This document shows, one piece after another, positions 21,257 to 22,500 of a stretch of 22,500 nt of DNA; within the stretch, counting starts at the first letter, position 1, and every line of letters begins with the position of its first letter. The position numbers and the translations under genes were made by a program. The stretch is from assembly GCA_965652545.1 (NCBI GenBank), contig CBFGWV010000046.1, forward strand, positions 1 through 22,500. Direction: 5' to 3'. The notes below the pieces were generated by a model. It was not told the origin of the DNA, did not search any database, and was given only the letters and a program-made list of their open reading frames with translations. This DNA is from CBFGWV01 sp965652545. Its GTDB lineage: Bacteria; Pseudomonadota; Gammaproteobacteria; Competibacterales; Competibacteraceae.

Positions 21257-22222
21257 TTAGTTCTGATACCCATCGAGGATGGCTTGGCCATTCATGCCGG
21301 CCGCCTCGACCCATTCCTGAGTCATGGTTTCGCCGAAGGCCTTCAAGCCCTCTTTCAGCGTGTCGCTGGGCGTTGCCACGGTCATGCCGTTGTCCTTGAG
21401 CACCTGGGTCTTCTCGGCGGTTTCCGCCCGGCTGGCTTCCCAACCGCGGGTCTCAGCGGCCGCGGCCGCTTCCAGCACCGCTTGCTGGGTCGCCTGGTCA
21501 AGACGCTGGAAGGCGCGCTTGTTTACCACGACGATGTTCTTGGGCAACCAGGCCTGCACATCGTAGTAATGGGTCACATAGTCCCAGGCTTTGGAATTGG
21601 CGCCGGTGGAGGGCGAGGTGATCATCGAGTCCACACGCCCGGTGGCGAACGCCTGGGCCAGGTCGGCTGCCTCGACCTGCGTGGGTACCGCGCCGGCCAA
21701 CTGAGCCAGTCGCTCGGTCGAGGTGTTGTAGGCGCGGAACTTCGAGCCCTTGAGGTCATCGACCGACTCGATGGGCTGGCTGGCGTACAAGCCCTGCGGC
21801 GGCCAGGCCACGGCGTACAACACCATCAGGCCCTGCTCGTCCAGCAACTCCTCGACCTTGGGACGGGAGGCTTTCCATAGGGCATATGCCGAGTCGTAGT
21901 CACTGGCCAGGAACGGCACCGAGTCGACCTGAAACACCGGGTTTTCATTGGCCAACTGCGAGAGCAGGAACTCGCCGATCGGGACTTGCCCGCTGCGCAC
22001 GGCGTTTTTGATTTCCGGGTGTTTGATCAGCGACCCGGCGGCGTGGATGGTGATGGTGAGTTCGCCGTTTGTGGCAGCGGCAAGGTCGTCGGCGAACTGT
22101 TTGATGTTGACGGTGTGGAAGTTGTTGTCCGGGTACGGTGTGGGCATGTCCCAGGTGGTCGCGGCCACGGCGGAGCACGACAGGGATGCGAACAATCCAG
22201 CCAGCAAGAGCTTGAGCGTCAT
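21257..22222 (-). CDS. dctP: TRAP transporter periplasmic binding protein (DctP type)
   Basis: A 321-residue protein with a signal peptide of about 20 residues (ending CSAVA) and a DctP domain (PF03480). MPTPYPDNNFHTVNIKQFAD (26-45), DLKGSKFRAYN (156-166) with Arg163 as the expected carboxylate-binding arginine, and GRVDSMITSPSTGANS (195-210) are family features. It captures a carboxylate or similar acid in the periplasm and passes it to DctQM. The ligand is unknown; the C-terminus contains alanine-rich helices. A GAGGTAA sits about 6 bp before the ATG. It heads the five-gene operon. Confidence 0.93.
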   Translation of the reverse strand: MTLKLLLAGLFASLSCSAVAATTWDMPTPYPDNNFHTVNIKQFADDLAAATNGELTITIHAAGSLIKHPEIKNAVRSGQVPIGEFLLSQLANENPVFQVDSVPFLASDYDSAYALWKASRPKVEELLDEQGLMVLYAVAWPPQGLYASQPIESVDDLKGSKFRAYNTSTERLAQLAGAVPTQVEAADLAQAFATGRVDSMITSPSTGANSKAWDYVTHYYDVQAWLPKNIVVVNKRAFQRLDQATQQAVLEAAAAAETRGWEASRAETAEKTQVLKDNGMTVATPSDTLKEGLKAFGETMTQEWVEAAGMNGQAILDGYQN

Positions 22223-22290
22223 GGAGTTACCTCACTTGGGGTTAGAGTCTCGAGAGCACCGTATGCGGTACAACGCGAGTCGTTATGGTT

Positions 22291-22326
22291 TTGCATAAGC
22301 TTTTTTCATTATCGATAAATTGTCAA
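22291..22326 (-). promoter_or_regulatory. AT-rich upstream region of the dctP operon with palindrome
   Basis: On the minus strand a perfect TTGACA (22326-22321) is followed at once by a 10 bp palindrome TTATCGATAA (22309-22318). No convincing -10 lies at the right distance. On the plus strand TTGCAT at 22291 and GATAAA at 22314 are 17 bp apart and would read towards the window end. The strong local AT richness in a GC-rich region supports a control region, with the palindrome a candidate operator. Confidence 0.35.
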
Positions 22327-22500
22327 CGTTTTATTTGAACTTTGCTCCGAAATGCTAAACATGCGGTGACGCATGGACACCGGAAGTCTAGGGAAGTCGG
22401 GGGCGGTTCGCTTGGTGTGTGTCGGATGGAGTCTGGACGTGGATTCGACGGGGGGCGTGGGTGCCGGGGCTCCGCCCTTTGTGCCCTGGGGCTGGGGGGC
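22327..22500 (+). other. Window end, no gene recognised
   Basis: The last 174 bp turn sharply G-rich on the plus strand. A frame from the ATG at 22373 stays open to the edge (about 43 codons), but it has no ribosome site and an unnatural composition, so I do not call it a gene. Confidence 0.4.

Noticed and set aside
22373..22500. An ATG-started frame open to the right edge
   Set aside because: The ribosome site is missing and the composition (Gly, Val and Trp-rich) is typical of skewed non-coding DNA.

Overview
The window reads as chromosomal sequence from a high-GC gammaproteobacterium. The evidence is the enterobacterial/pseudomonad-type neighbours YciO, septation protein A, YciI, BolA and a PpiC-type protein, a PilH regulator very close to the pseudomonad form, and DctPQM and AapJQM transporters. 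The heavy load of amino-acid and carboxylate importers would fit a halophilic or Ectothiorhodospiraceae/Chromatiales-like host, but that is inference. I see no tRNA, rRNA, CRISPR, insertion sequence or phage gene. Coding density is high and most genes sit in short operons with 3-4 bp gaps or overlapping stop/start codons.

Region 1 (1-5521). A nearly complete yciO (minus) diverges from a plus-strand operon yciB-yciI-bolA-ppiC-like. That operon converges, with a 17 bp overlap, on a minus-strand operon read as GlsB/YeaQ membrane protein, NudF-type Nudix hydrolase, SohB protease and CbiZ-type amidohydrolase. Upstream of it lies a secreted EF-hand protein with its own terminator.

Region 2 (5522-9141). 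A DUF3135 protein, a 355 bp gap and an orphan PilH-type response regulator lead into a plus-strand arginine/ornithine-type ABC importer: a binding protein, a double hairpin and two permeases.

Region 3 (9163-14122). A bidirectional terminator separates that importer from a convergent second ABC importer of the AapJQM (general L-amino-acid) type. Neither system has an ATPase gene here. Upstream of aapJ on the same strand are a class II aldolase and a zinc-ribbon Nudix hydrolase.

Region 4 (14228-17082). This is the most unusual part. A membrane-anchored N-acetylmuramoyl-L-alanine amidase overlaps by 35 bp a MreB-superfamily actin that looks most like the magnetosome filament protein MamK. A MraZ-like protein resembling the Bacteroidota form follows, with no mraW or other division genes beside it. 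A peptidoglycan hydrolase, a filament-forming ATPase and a division-type DNA-binding regulator in one transcription unit suggest an undescribed cell-wall or cell-organisation module.

Region 5 (17083-22500). A minus-strand five-gene transport operon is read as TRAP binding protein, TRAP small permease, TRAP large permease, an ion-transporter-superfamily (CitMHS/ArsB-like) permease and a BASS/SBF-like transporter. Its upstream region is AT-rich with a palindrome. The last ~150 bp hold nothing I can identify.
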